Shown here: positions 17,834 to 25,710 of the stretch, piece after piece | Layout: the number at the start of each line of letters is the position of its first letter | How positions within the stretch are numbered: position 1 is the first letter of the stretch | Origin: Blautia sp. | GTDB lineage: Bacteria > Bacillota > Clostridia > Lachnospirales > Lachnospiraceae | Assembly: GCA_017515325.1 (NCBI GenBank) | Contig: JAFWGA010000002.1 | Coordinates: forward strand, 1 to 39,523 | Length of the DNA stretch: 39,523 bases | Direction of reading: 5' to 3' | The notes under the pieces: model-generated | The model's input: only the letters and a program-made list of their open reading frames with translations | Told to the model about the DNA's origin: nothing | Databases searched by the model: none | Position numbers and translations under genes: made by a program

Positions 17834-18919
17834 ATGAAAATGGGCTGGCGCTGGTATGGGGAAGGAAATGACCCCATCACCTTGGACGACATCAGACAGA
17901 TTCCCGGCGTCACCAGCATTGTCTGGGCGCTGCATCATAAGATGCCCGGGGAGATCTGGGAAGAAGATGAGATACGTGAAGTGGTGGATCAGATTCACGC
18001 CTATGGCTTTGACGCAGAGGTGGTGGAATCCGTAAACGTTCATGATGACATTAAGATCGGCCTCCCTACCCGGGATGCCCTGATCGAGAACTACAAGACC
18101 TGTATCCGCAACCTGGGCAAGAATGGGGTAAAGGTGATCTGCTATAATTTCATGCCCATCTTTGACTGGACCCGAACCGACCTCTTTCATCCGGTAGGCG
18201 ACGGTTCCACCGCCCTGTTCTATCAGAAGGACATGATTCAGGATGACTATAAGGCCATGGCCGAATATATCCTGAACTTTACGGAAAAATACAGCATGAC
18301 CTTTCCGGGCTGGGAGCCGGAACGCATGGCCAGGCTGGACGAGCTGTTCAAGGCTTATGCCCCTGTCACCAAGGATAAGCTGTGGGACAACCTGAAATAT
18401 TTCCTGGAGGCCATTATGCCCACCTGCGAGGAAGCAGACATCAAAATGGCCATTCACATGGATGATCCGCCCTGGGATATCTTCGGTCTGCCCCGGCTGA
18501 TGGTGGACGAGGCTGCCTGCGATAAGCTGCTGAAGATGGTAGACCATCCCTGCAACTGTCTGACCCTGTGCACGGGAAGTCTGAACGCAAACCCGGCGAA
18601 CAACTGCGCCGACATCGTCCGGAAGCATTGCGACCGCATTGCCTTCGGCCATGTGCGCAACATTCATCACTTTGAGAACGGCGATTTCTCCGAGGCCGCT
18701 CATCGGGACTGCTGCGGCGAAACCGGAATCATCGAAGTACTGCGGGCGTATCACGACTGCGGCTTTACCGGTTATCTGCGCCCCGACCACGGCCGTCAGC
18801 TGTGGGAGGAAGGCCCAGGCAATTGCCGTCCCGGCTATGGAAAGTATGACCGGGCGCTGGGCGTCCAGTATATGATGGGCGTCTGGGATCTGCTGGACCG
18901 ACTTGACGGGAAAGCTTAA
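17834..18919 (+). CDS. uxuA: mannonate dehydratase
   Basis: This 361-residue TIM-barrel enzyme converts D-mannonate to 2-keto-3-deoxy-D-gluconate. Recognisable family blocks are MKMGWRWYGEGNDPITL at the start, HMDDPPWDIFGLPR, LCTGSLNANPANN, FGHVRNIH and RPDHGRQLWEE, with the conserved His, Cys and Asp ligands for the divalent metal. The ATG at 17834 follows AAGGGAG and matches the usual N-terminus; an in-frame upstream ATG at 17750 would add 28 unrelated residues. It closes the hexuronide run. Its stop codon overlaps that of the convergent Nudix gene. Confidence 0.95.
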   Translation: MKMGWRWYGEGNDPITLDDIRQIPGVTSIVWALHHKMPGEIWEEDEIREVVDQIHAYGFDAEVVESVNVHDDIKIGLPTRDALIENYKTCIRNLGKNGVKVICYNFMPIFDWTRTDLFHPVGDGSTALFYQKDMIQDDYKAMAEYILNFTEKYSMTFPGWEPERMARLDELFKAYAPVTKDKLWDNLKYFLEAIMPTCEEADIKMAIHMDDPPWDIFGLPRLMVDEAACDKLLKMVDHPCNCLTLCTGSLNANPANNCADIVRKHCDRIAFGHVRNIHHFENGDFSEAAHRDCCGETGIIEVLRAYHDCGFTGYLRPDHGRQLWEEGPGNCRPGYGKYDRALGVQYMMGVWDLLDRLDGKA

Positions 18920-19311
18920 AGGAGTGGCCTGATTATCTCGATCAGGCTAAGATCAGCCGGAAGCCAGGGGACGCTGTCCAGCTCGTCGCAGGACAGCCAC
19001 CTGGCTTCCGCTGCTTCCTTCAGCACCAGATTACCCTTTACAACCACGCACCAGAAGCAGTCCATCGTCAGATGAAATGCCGGATAGTCGTGCTCAACCG
19101 TGGCGATCTGCTCTCCCACCTGGATTTGTGTATCCAGCTCCTCCATGATCTCCCGCCTCAGTGCTTCCTGCGGCGTTTCCCCTGCTTCGATTTTGCCGCC
19201 GGGGAACTCCCACCAGCCCTTGTATTCCCCATATCCCCTGGCTGTGGCAAAGATACGATCCTTTTCCCTGATGACTGCCGCCACAACCCTGATTCTTCTC
19301 ATCGTCCTCAT
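18916..19311 (-). CDS. MutT-type Nudix hydrolase
   Basis: This 131-residue protein carries a full Nudix box (GGKIEAGETPQEALRREI, then MEEL; residues 38-60) in the arrangement of small 8-oxo-dGTP diphosphatases and CTP pyrophosphohydrolases. GYGEYKGWWEFPGG before the box is typical of the MutT group. Its ATG overlaps the stop of the upstream hotdog gene (ATGA), so translation is coupled. Function is probably nucleotide-pool sanitation; substrate not certain. Confidence 0.88.
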   Translation of the reverse strand: MRTMRRIRVVAAVIREKDRIFATARGYGEYKGWWEFPGGKIEAGETPQEALRREIMEELDTQIQVGEQIATVEHDYPAFHLTMDCFWCVVVKGNLVLKEAAEARWLSCDELDSVPWLPADLSLIEIIRPLL

Positions 19312-19706
19312 AGCTTAAATGCAGTGCCCACAAACTGAGCGACCTGCCTGTCCAGATTGTCCTTCACCATCACATTGATCACCGATGTTGTTCTCCCGTT
19401 CTTGATACATTTCGCCTGTGCAATCAGCCGATCCCCCTTCGGGGCATTCAGATAATTGATACTCACCTGCTGAGCCACCGACAAGCTGTGGATCTGGTTT
19501 GCCGTGACGGCAAGGGCAAAGTCAGCCAGAGTAAAGATTACCCCGCCCATCACACCTCCGTAAGCATTCCTGTGACCTTCCGTCAATGTCATGCTGCAGA
19601 TGCAGCCGTCGTCTTCCATCTCATCGAGATGCATCCCATTGTCCGAGGCGAAACGGTCTTTCTGAAAAAACTCTTTTGCCTCCTCCAGTGTTTTAAATGT
19701 TGCCAT
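19308..19706 (-). CDS. PaaI-type hotdog thioesterase
   Basis: This 132-residue single hotdog-fold protein has the PaaI-group motif (RNAYGGVMGGVIFTLADFA, about 46-64) with the helix-leading Gly and the catalytic Asp. Relatives hydrolyse aryl- or acyl-CoA thioesters. GAGGTAAAGG lies in front of the ATG. It is the first gene of a two-gene unit with the Nudix hydrolase. The natural thioester is unknown. Confidence 0.85.
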   Translation of the reverse strand: MATFKTLEEAKEFFQKDRFASDNGMHLDEMEDDGCICSMTLTEGHRNAYGGVMGGVIFTLADFALAVTANQIHSLSVAQQVSINYLNAPKGDRLIAQAKCIKNGRTTSVINVMVKDNLDRQVAQFVGTAFKL

Positions 19707-19905
19707 CCTTTACCTCACGATCCAGGACGTCGGTTCCCGACATCCTCACTCAGCTATTCTGATTCTATCCTTCCATACTCCCTGGAAGGCTCTTACGCTC
19801 CCGCTGTCTCCCCAATAACTCCCCATATCGGCAGCCTGCCTTTGCCATGAGCTGCTGGTGACTGCTTGTGAACAGGAGGCTGCTTCCACAGTGAATTCGT
19901 GTGCT

Positions 19906-19934
19906 ACTATAACAAATCACGACATCCTTTTCAA
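19906..19934 (-). promoter_or_regulatory. promoter of the thioesterase-Nudix unit
   Basis: The minus strand reads TTGAAA, 17 bases, TATAGT. It leaves a leader of about 190 bases before the thioesterase ATG. That leader has two small hairpins (CCTTCC/GGAAGG near 19770-19792 and GTCGG/CCGAC near 19728-19741) and no recognised riboswitch. Confidence 0.65.
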
Positions 19935-20100
19935 GCGTCATATCCTTTAAGCCATCCTTGCACCGTCCTGTCTACCCTGTCCGTACCGTCATATTCATTC
20001 AGGTCAGCTTAAGCCCTTCCTTGCATGTCAATATAATGTACCTTATAATAATATTTTTTTGTTAAATTGATATTTATTGTAAATATTTACTTATTATTTA

Positions 20101-20129
20101 TTGACATCACCGAATGGATTAGTTAAAAT
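20101..20129 (+). promoter_or_regulatory. promoter ahead of the small ORF and transketolase genes
   Basis: A consensus -35 (TTGACA 20101-20106), 17-base spacer and TAAAAT (20124-20129) follow a very AT-rich stretch (20040-20100). It is the only strong plus-strand promoter seen in the 719-base gap 19707-20425. Confidence 0.7.
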
Positions 20130-20164
20130 TACCATATCTCTTCAATTTCCGACAGTCCCTGACC

Positions 20165-20308
20165 ATGAGCGGCAGTGTTCTGTACCGTACCGTAGGAGAT
20201 ATCCTGATCATTGTCGTCCTTTACTCCCTGATCTCCGGAACCATCAAGACAGTGAAAAGCGCCAGAGAAGAGCTGAAGGGGCAATCTGAAGAAAAGGCTG
20301 AGCCGTGA
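20165..20308 (+). CDS. putative 47-residue single-helix membrane protein
   Basis: The frame starts about 30 bases after the predicted transcription start. It encodes a short N-terminus, one hydrophobic helix (VGDILIIVVLYSLISGTI, about 11-28) and a charged tail (KSAREELKGQSEEKAEP). This helix-plus-tail layout is common in genuine small membrane proteins. Against it, no Shine-Dalgarno is visible. It could be a leader peptide of the transketolase mRNA, an independent gene, or chance. No family recognised. Confidence 0.4.
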   Translation: MSGSVLYRTVGDILIIVVLYSLISGTIKTVKSAREELKGQSEEKAEP

Positions 20309-20425
20309 CCAATGACAACCGACAGGTAAGGGATCATAATGCAGGCATTTTGTTTGTCTGCGAATCATACGAAGCACAGAGTGCTTGAGTAGTTACAAAA
20401 GAAGAAAGCTAAGGAGGACATCAAT

Positions 20426-21247
20426 ATGGCATACAGCAAGGAGCTGATCAGCTCATTGACAGACAAGGGCAGGCTGCTGCGCCGCGACTGTATCAAGTGC
20501 ATTGGCGTCGGGGTTGCCGGACATGTTGGCGGAAGCTGCTCCAGCGCAGATCTGGTCGCGGCTTTGTATTTTCACAAAATGAAGCTGGATCCGAATAACC
20601 CGGAATGGGAAGGCAGAGATTATTTCCTGCTCTCCAAAGGCCATGTGGCCATCCTGCAGTACGCCGCCCTGGCAGAAAAAGGATTCTTCCCCGTTGATGA
20701 TCTCCCCCACTGCAAGGATGTGGGATTCTATCTGCAGGGACATCCCCACCTGGGAACTCCGGGAATCGAGGCAGGTACCGGTTCCCTGGGACAGGGGCTG
20801 TCTCTTGGCTCCGGCATGGCCATCGGCCTGAAGCTCGATGAAAAGCCAAACCGGGTCTATGTCCTGGTCGGAGACGGGGAGATGGATGAAGGACAGATCT
20901 GGGAGGCTGCCATGTCCTGCTCGGCCAGGAAGCTGAACAATCTCTGTGCCATCATCGACAATAACGGGATGCAGGCTCAGGGACGGATCGAAGACCGGCT
21001 TCCCAATGAGCCGATTGCCGACAAATGGAAGGCCTTTGGTTGGAATGTGATCGAGATTGACGGTCATAATATGGAAGAAATCCTCAGCGCCCTGGATGCC
21101 GCCGAGGCATGCACAGACAGACCGACGGCTATCGTGGCACATACGGTCAAGGGAAAGGGCATCAGCTTCGCCGAAGGCCAGGCAGGCTATCACAACAGAG
21201 CCCTGACCCAGGAGGAATACGACAAAGCACTGGAAGAATTGGCATAA
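20426..21247 (+). CDS. transketolase, N-terminal (thiamine diphosphate-binding) subunit
   Basis: This 273-residue subunit carries the TPP pyrophosphate and Mg2+ motif (GDGE 149-152 to Asn180, with GQIWEAA) and GTGSLGQGLS (117-126). In Firmicutes and archaea transketolase is often split in two. The pair moves two-carbon units between pentose-phosphate-pathway sugars. AAGGAGG precedes the ATG. The C-terminal half follows after 19 bases. Split transketolase-like pairs can also serve other ketol-transfer reactions, so the housekeeping role is likely but not proven. Confidence 0.92.
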   Translation: MAYSKELISSLTDKGRLLRRDCIKCIGVGVAGHVGGSCSSADLVAALYFHKMKLDPNNPEWEGRDYFLLSKGHVAILQYAALAEKGFFPVDDLPHCKDVGFYLQGHPHLGTPGIEAGTGSLGQGLSLGSGMAIGLKLDEKPNRVYVLVGDGEMDEGQIWEAAMSCSARKLNNLCAIIDNNGMQAQGRIEDRLPNEPIADKWKAFGWNVIEIDGHNMEEILSALDAAEACTDRPTAIVAHTVKGKGISFAEGQAGYHNRALTQEEYDKALEELA

Positions 21248-21266
21248 AAAGAGGGAGAGAGAAATT

Positions 21267-22208
21267 ATGGCTGAAAAAAACCAAAGAACCGCATTTGGCC
21301 AGACCCTTGTGGAGCTCTGCCGTGAGAATAAGGATATCGTTGTCCTGGACGCAGACCTGGGTGCCTCGACCATGGGAAAAATGGTGGAGGTAGAACCCGG
21401 TATGGAAAACCGGCATATCGAGATGGGAATCGCTGAAGCCAATATGATTTCTACCGCCGGCGGCCTTTCCCGGGTGGGCAAGATCCCCTTCTGTGCCTCC
21501 TTCGCTGTTTTCGCTGCCGGCAGAGCCTACGACCAGATCAGGCAGTCTGTCGCCATCGGCAAGCTGAATGTCAAAATCTGCGGCTCCTCCGCAGGCCTTT
21601 CGGATTTCGGTGACGGAGCTGCTACCCATCAGTCTGTGGATGATATCGCCTACCTGCGTGTCATTCCCAATATGAGCGTATTTGTTCCCACAGACGCCAA
21701 CCAGACCGTTGGCATCGTCAGGTATATGGCCAGCCATGAAGGCCCCATGTACATCCGCGTGAACCGCAATCCCTATGACAATGTTACACCGGAAGGGGCA
21801 GAATTTATCCCCGGGGAGCCCATCGTGATGAAGGAAGGAACTGACATCGCCGTATTCGCCTGTGGTGTGATGGTTCCCATGGCTCTGGAAGCGGCAAAGA
21901 TGCTGGAAGGGAAAATATCTGTCAAAGTGGTCAATGTCCCGTCGATCAAGCCGATGAACCGCGACAGTATCATTGCCATCGCCAAAAGCGTGAAGGGCTG
22001 CGTGACGGCTGAGGAGCACAGCATCATCGGTGGATTGGGAGGAGCCATCGCGGAAGCACTGCGTCTGGAACGGATCCCCCTTGAATTTGTGGGAATCGAA
22101 GACCAGTTTGGATCATCCGCCCATAATTATGAGGACATTCTCAGCTACCTTGGCCTCACAAAGGAGCATATCACAGAAGCAGTGGAGAAGGTGTTCTCAT
22201 TGACATAA
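21267..22208 (+). CDS. transketolase, C-terminal (pyrimidine-binding) subunit
   Basis: This 313-residue partner has the transketolase pyrimidine-binding domain (about 4-165; the invariant Glu lies in MGIAEANM) and the C-terminal transketolase domain (about 185-305, including EEHSIIGGLGGAIAEAL). It forms the active site with the N-terminal subunit. GGGAGAGA lies ahead of the ATG, and a clear terminator follows 48 bases after the stop. Confidence 0.92.
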   Translation: MAEKNQRTAFGQTLVELCRENKDIVVLDADLGASTMGKMVEVEPGMENRHIEMGIAEANMISTAGGLSRVGKIPFCASFAVFAAGRAYDQIRQSVAIGKLNVKICGSSAGLSDFGDGAATHQSVDDIAYLRVIPNMSVFVPTDANQTVGIVRYMASHEGPMYIRVNRNPYDNVTPEGAEFIPGEPIVMKEGTDIAVFACGVMVPMALEAAKMLEGKISVKVVNVPSIKPMNRDSIIAIAKSVKGCVTAEEHSIIGGLGGAIAEALRLERIPLEFVGIEDQFGSSAHNYEDILSYLGLTKEHITEAVEKVFSLT

Positions 22209-22214
22209 TCTGCC

Positions 22215-22232
22215 TTCCGACGTCAGTCGGAA
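22215..22232. repeat. dispersed hairpin repeat, copy 1
   Basis: TTCCGAC-GTCA-GTCGGAA is followed by AAGCTCACTACG. The same hairpin with nearly the same flank (AAACTCATAACG) occurs at 38954-38971. It looks like a small dispersed intergenic element. Confidence 0.5.
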
Positions 22233-22255
22233 AAGCTCACTACGATTAAAAAACG

Positions 22256-22306
22256 CCTCGTGGCTCCTTGCCACCTAAGAAGGGCAGCAAGAAGCCACGA
22301 GGTTTT
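22256..22306 (+). terminator. terminator of the transketolase genes
   Basis: CCTCGTGGCTCCTTGCC pairs with GGCAGCAAGAAGCCACGAGG around an ACCTAAGAAG loop and is followed by TTTTAT. Four A before the stem mean it may also end the convergent guanine deaminase transcript. Confidence 0.85.
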
Positions 22307-22325
22307 ATATCCAATCGGTATCTTG

Positions 22326-23606
22326 TTACAGCACCCTTTCCCCCTCTACGAACTTCATGGCAATACCTGTCTTATCCAGTTCCCGATAGAATGCTTTCTC
22401 CACTCTGTCCTGAACCGAAAGCTCACGGGCATATGTTTCGGCAGAGTCATCCAGCACGATTGCATCAAAGGCGTACCCATCTTCAAAGCTGCCCACCTTT
22501 CCGAAGAAGGAGCCTCCTCCCTTAGTCGCCAGGTAGAAGGCCTCCGCGAAGGTCAGCCATTTGGCCTGTGAATCGACATACCGCCAATACAGCTTTGAGT
22601 TCTGGATGGCTTCGGTTACTCCCTTGAACATACTCTCCGAGCTTCCGCCGCCAATATCTGATCCGAGCCCGACCCGGATCCCCTGCTCCAGGTAATGGCG
22701 CACCGGAGCGATCCCCGAGGTGAGGTTCATATTGGAGGAAGGACAGTGGGCGACCCATATGCCATTCTGTTTCATCCTCTCAATCTCCTCCGGCACCGAA
22801 TAGACGCAATGTGCCATCACCGTCTTTCCTTCTCTCCCGAAAAGGCCATATCGATCATAGGCATCTCCGTAAAAGGCTGCCTGGGGCTCCAGCTTTCTGA
22901 CAAGCTCCACCTCTCCCGGATTCTCAGAAAGATGGGATTGAACCGGCAGGTCATATTCCCTTCTGATTTCTCCCAGCATCTTCATCAACTCGCTGGTACA
23001 GCATGGAACAAAGCGTGGTGTCAGAATCGGTCTCGTTTTTTGATATCCCCGCCGTATGCATTCCTCGATAAAGCGTCTGGTTTCCGCTGCCGAGGCAGCT
23101 GCACTTTCCTCCGTAAGGGCAGGAGAGCCATCCCGATCCATATTGACCTTACCCACATAGCTGACCAAGCCGCTTTCCTCCATACAGTCCATCAATATGA
23201 GGCTTGCGTCCGTATGGATGGTAGCAAAGATCACGGCACGGCTCGTGGCGCTTTTTTTCATCCTTTCGGCAAAAATCCCGTAGGCCTGCCGGGCATAGCC
23301 TGAATCGGCATACCGCTCCTCCTCGGGAAAAGCGACGCGATTCAGCCAATCCAGCAATTCATAATCCATCCCTGTCCCGGAAAAGGTAAACTGAGGAGCA
23401 TGGATATGCAAATCAATCATACCAGGCAGAATCAATCCCCCCTGGCAGTCAATGACATCCAGTGTCCGATAGGCCTGAGGGATTTGTTCATACACGCCGC
23501 GGCAATTTTTCCCTTCGCATACCACATACGCATTCTCCCGGACGACCAGTCTGTCATTCTCCGGTGCATAGCAAATATTCCCTTTTAAAATAATCCCTTG
23601 TTTCAC
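22326..23606 (-). CDS. guaD: guanine deaminase
   Basis: This 426-residue amidohydrolase turns guanine into xanthine and ammonia. Metal ligands are visible: His67 and His69 in DLHIHAPQ, His225 in SHLSEN, His266 in AHCV, Asp317 in GSDIGGG. The sequence PGMIDLHIHAPQ and the block PRFVPCCTSELM are typical of GuaD. The start is GTG with a weak GGGG site; the reading frame continues upstream but without family similarity. No purine riboswitch is recognisable in front. It is a single gene, convergent with the transketolase genes. Confidence 0.92.
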   Translation of the reverse strand: MKQGIILKGNICYAPENDRLVVRENAYVVCEGKNCRGVYEQIPQAYRTLDVIDCQGGLILPGMIDLHIHAPQFTFSGTGMDYELLDWLNRVAFPEEERYADSGYARQAYGIFAERMKKSATSRAVIFATIHTDASLILMDCMEESGLVSYVGKVNMDRDGSPALTEESAAASAAETRRFIEECIRRGYQKTRPILTPRFVPCCTSELMKMLGEIRREYDLPVQSHLSENPGEVELVRKLEPQAAFYGDAYDRYGLFGREGKTVMAHCVYSVPEEIERMKQNGIWVAHCPSSNMNLTSGIAPVRHYLEQGIRVGLGSDIGGGSSESMFKGVTEAIQNSKLYWRYVDSQAKWLTFAEAFYLATKGGGSFFGKVGSFEDGYAFDAIVLDDSAETYARELSVQDRVEKAFYRELDKTGIAMKFVEGERVL

Positions 23607-23709
23607 AAAAATACCCCACTACGATTCCGAATCTGGAACCAACTGTAAAATCGACAATTCCTTTATCATTTTTTAGTATATATGATTCTACTGCAAAAAT
23701 GATTCCTCC

Positions 23710-23741
23710 GGATTGTTCCGCGCTTCGCGCTCCCACAATCC
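23710..23741. repeat. nested intergenic hairpin
   Basis: GGATTGT and ACAATCC enclose GCGC-TTC-GCGC. It lies in the 311-base gap between guanine deaminase and the acyl-AMP ligase and has no T-tract. The rest of the gap holds the terminator at 23791-23826, a TATACT -10 candidate for guanine deaminase (near 23678) without a good -35, and no gene. Confidence 0.5.
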
Positions 23742-23790
23742 TCCCCAATATTCGCATTCCATGGGATCCCTGCCCAATAGGGTAGAGGGG

Positions 23791-23826
23791 ATAGAAAAGC
23801 GGGTCAGACATAGTCGTCTGACCCGC
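23791..23826 (-). terminator. terminator of the condensation-ACP-ligase operon
   Basis: On the minus strand GCGGGTCAGAC pairs perfectly with GTCTGACCCGC around a 6-base loop and is followed by TTTTC. It sits 92 bases after the ligase stop and defines the operon's end. Confidence 0.8.
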
Positions 23827-23917
23827 CTTACAAACCTCGAACTGCAAATTGGAAGTTGTTGTTGTCATTGGGCCGGCTCAGATAGGAAAGCGCCACAATG
23901 GCTCTTTCCCAAGCTGC

Positions 23918-25447
23918 TTACTCGTCAACTTCGGCATGTCTGCGTACGATTTTACCGGTTGCGTTGCGGATAAAGGGATTCTGCCGAACCACAAGCCCTG
24001 TGAGCTGGCGATAAGTCGGCTGGTTCTTGTTATAGCTATCCAGCACTTCCTGAAGCGCTGCCTTTACCATGTCAGCGCTCAAACCCTTGACCTGTATCAC
24101 ATCCTGATCCGGATAGATCCGTGCGGTCAGTCCGTTGCTTTCTCCGGTAACGATCACTTCTCTCACAAGTGGATTGAGGGCAATCTTATTCTCGATTTCT
24201 TCCGGTGAAACGTTCTCTCCGTTAGACAGAATGATCAGATTCTTCACACGGCCATTGATAAAGAGAAAGCCGTCCTCATCGAGATATCCCTTGTCCCCGG
24301 TGTGCAGCCAGCCGTCCTTCAGCGTCTCAGCTGTCTCCTCCGGCATTTTGTAATAGCATTTCATGACACTGCTGCCACGGACAAGTATTTCTCCATCCTC
24401 GCTGATCCTGACTTCCGCATTGGGAAGCGGCTTGCCGATTGAACCGGCCTTATGGTTTTCCGGCATATTGTTGCTGATAACCGGAGAACACTCCGACATA
24501 CCGTAGCCTTCCAGGACACTCACGCCATAGGCTTCCAGCTTCTCAATATAGAAGGGATCCAGATGAGCCCCGCCCGTAAAGATGATCTTCAGATTCCCTC
24601 CGAAAACCTTCTCGGCCAGTACCTGGGGAGGGATACTTGGGTCTGCCGCAGCCAGTCTTTTATAGAGGATTTCGATCATCATCGGAACCATAAGCATGAC
24701 GTCAGGCTTGAAGATACTCATGTTCCGGACCATATGGATAAAGGAATCATTAATACACAATACCGAACCCAGGGAAAAGCCCTTCAGCCAGTCCATGACC
24801 AGGCAGAAAGCATGATGCACCGGAAGTACGCTCAGAAGTACCGTTCCCGGATCAGTTGTATAGGGTACGGATACCACATTGTTGGCCATGTTGGCCTGGG
24901 TAAGCATGACTCCTTTGCTTTTCCCCGTTGTTCCTGACGTGTAGATAATGGTGGCGATGTCATCCGGGCCGGAGGCGGCAATGCCTGTTTCCGAAGGAGC
25001 TGACTGCTTTAGGGTGGTGATTGTGTCTGCCTGATCCGATGCTTCCTCCTGGAGAATCCATATTTCCCGGATCTTGTGGCATTTCTCACGAACCAAGGGG
25101 AGCAGTGCCATCCCTTTCGGGCTCAGGAAAAGTGCCTGGGCATCGGCCCGATCCAAAAGCTCCAGCAAATCCTCTGCGGGAAGTCCGGCGTCCAGAGGAA
25201 CTGCTACATTATCCCCCGTCGTGATTCCCAAATAAGCGGTGATCCAGCTGATAGAAGCCGTTCCGATTAAGGCGATATGGGCTCCGTGAAATCCGGCTGC
25301 GGCCAGACCCTTTCGAACGGCGATAATGTCGTCTCCCAGCTCTTGATAACTGCGCTCTTTGACAGTCTTGCCTTCCAGCCAGCGTACAGCCGGAAGTTCT
25401 TTATAGCGCTGCAAGGACTCTTCCCAAATTCTCCCGATTGTGTTCAT
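23918..25447 (-). CDS. stand-alone acyl-AMP ligase (acyl-ACP/acyl-CoA synthetase family)
   Basis: This 509-residue ANL-family enzyme activates a carboxylic acid with ATP and probably loads it on the neighbouring carrier protein. Core motifs are intact: TSGTTGKSKG (170-179), EGYGMSECSP, HTGDKGYLDEDG, GRVKNLIILSNGENVSP and the C-terminal lysine (Lys499) in NATGK. The overall form is like long-chain fatty acid CoA ligases and fatty acyl-AMP ligases rather than amino-acid A domains. Its ATG lies one base after the stop of the carrier gene, so the two are translationally linked. The acid substrate cannot be read from the sequence. Confidence 0.88.
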   Translation of the reverse strand: MNTIGRIWEESLQRYKELPAVRWLEGKTVKERSYQELGDDIIAVRKGLAAAGFHGAHIALIGTASISWITAYLGITTGDNVAVPLDAGLPAEDLLELLDRADAQALFLSPKGMALLPLVREKCHKIREIWILQEEASDQADTITTLKQSAPSETGIAASGPDDIATIIYTSGTTGKSKGVMLTQANMANNVVSVPYTTDPGTVLLSVLPVHHAFCLVMDWLKGFSLGSVLCINDSFIHMVRNMSIFKPDVMLMVPMMIEILYKRLAAADPSIPPQVLAEKVFGGNLKIIFTGGAHLDPFYIEKLEAYGVSVLEGYGMSECSPVISNNMPENHKAGSIGKPLPNAEVRISEDGEILVRGSSVMKCYYKMPEETAETLKDGWLHTGDKGYLDEDGFLFINGRVKNLIILSNGENVSPEEIENKIALNPLVREVIVTGESNGLTARIYPDQDVIQVKGLSADMVKAALQEVLDSYNKNQPTYRQLTGLVVRQNPFIRNATGKIVRRHAEVDE

Positions 25448-25448
25448 C

Positions 25449-25685
25449 CTATTCTCCCTTAATCGTTTCCAGCATTTCCAATGCTTCTCCTACCGTATGA
25501 ACCTCTAAGACTTTGTCCTGATCCAGTTCTACGTCCAATAAGTCCTCAAGCTCTCCCAGAAAGGTCATAAAGCTCAGGGAAGTAAAACCCAGATCATCAC
25601 GAAAACGCATATCGTCCGTAATGTCTTCCGCTGCCACATCACAATACTGTGAAACAAGTTCCTTGAATTCATCTACCTTTGCCAT
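25449..25685 (-). CDS. discrete acyl/peptidyl carrier protein
   Basis: This 78-residue acidic four-helix carrier has the phosphopantetheine site at Ser36 in LGFTSLSF, a variant of the usual DSL motif. It differs from primary-metabolism ACPs (which keep DSLD), so it is dedicated to this operon. AAGGAGG sits just before the ATG. It lies between the condensation enzyme and the ligase, 25 bases from the former and one base from the latter. No 4'-phosphopantetheinyl transferase is in the window. Confidence 0.9.
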   Translation of the reverse strand: MAKVDEFKELVSQYCDVAAEDITDDMRFRDDLGFTSLSFMTFLGELEDLLDVELDQDKVLEVHTVGEALEMLETIKGE

Positions 25686-25710
25686 TTTTCTGCCTCCTTT
25701 TTTTATGCCG

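Noticed and set aside
23607-23700. Purine riboswitch ahead of guanine deaminase
   Set aside because: The conserved junction sequences and loop motifs of the purine aptamer are not present.
23554-23868. 104-codon minus-strand frame upstream of guanine deaminase
   Set aside because: It crosses a terminator and a nested hairpin, has no ribosome site and overlaps the deaminase start in another frame.
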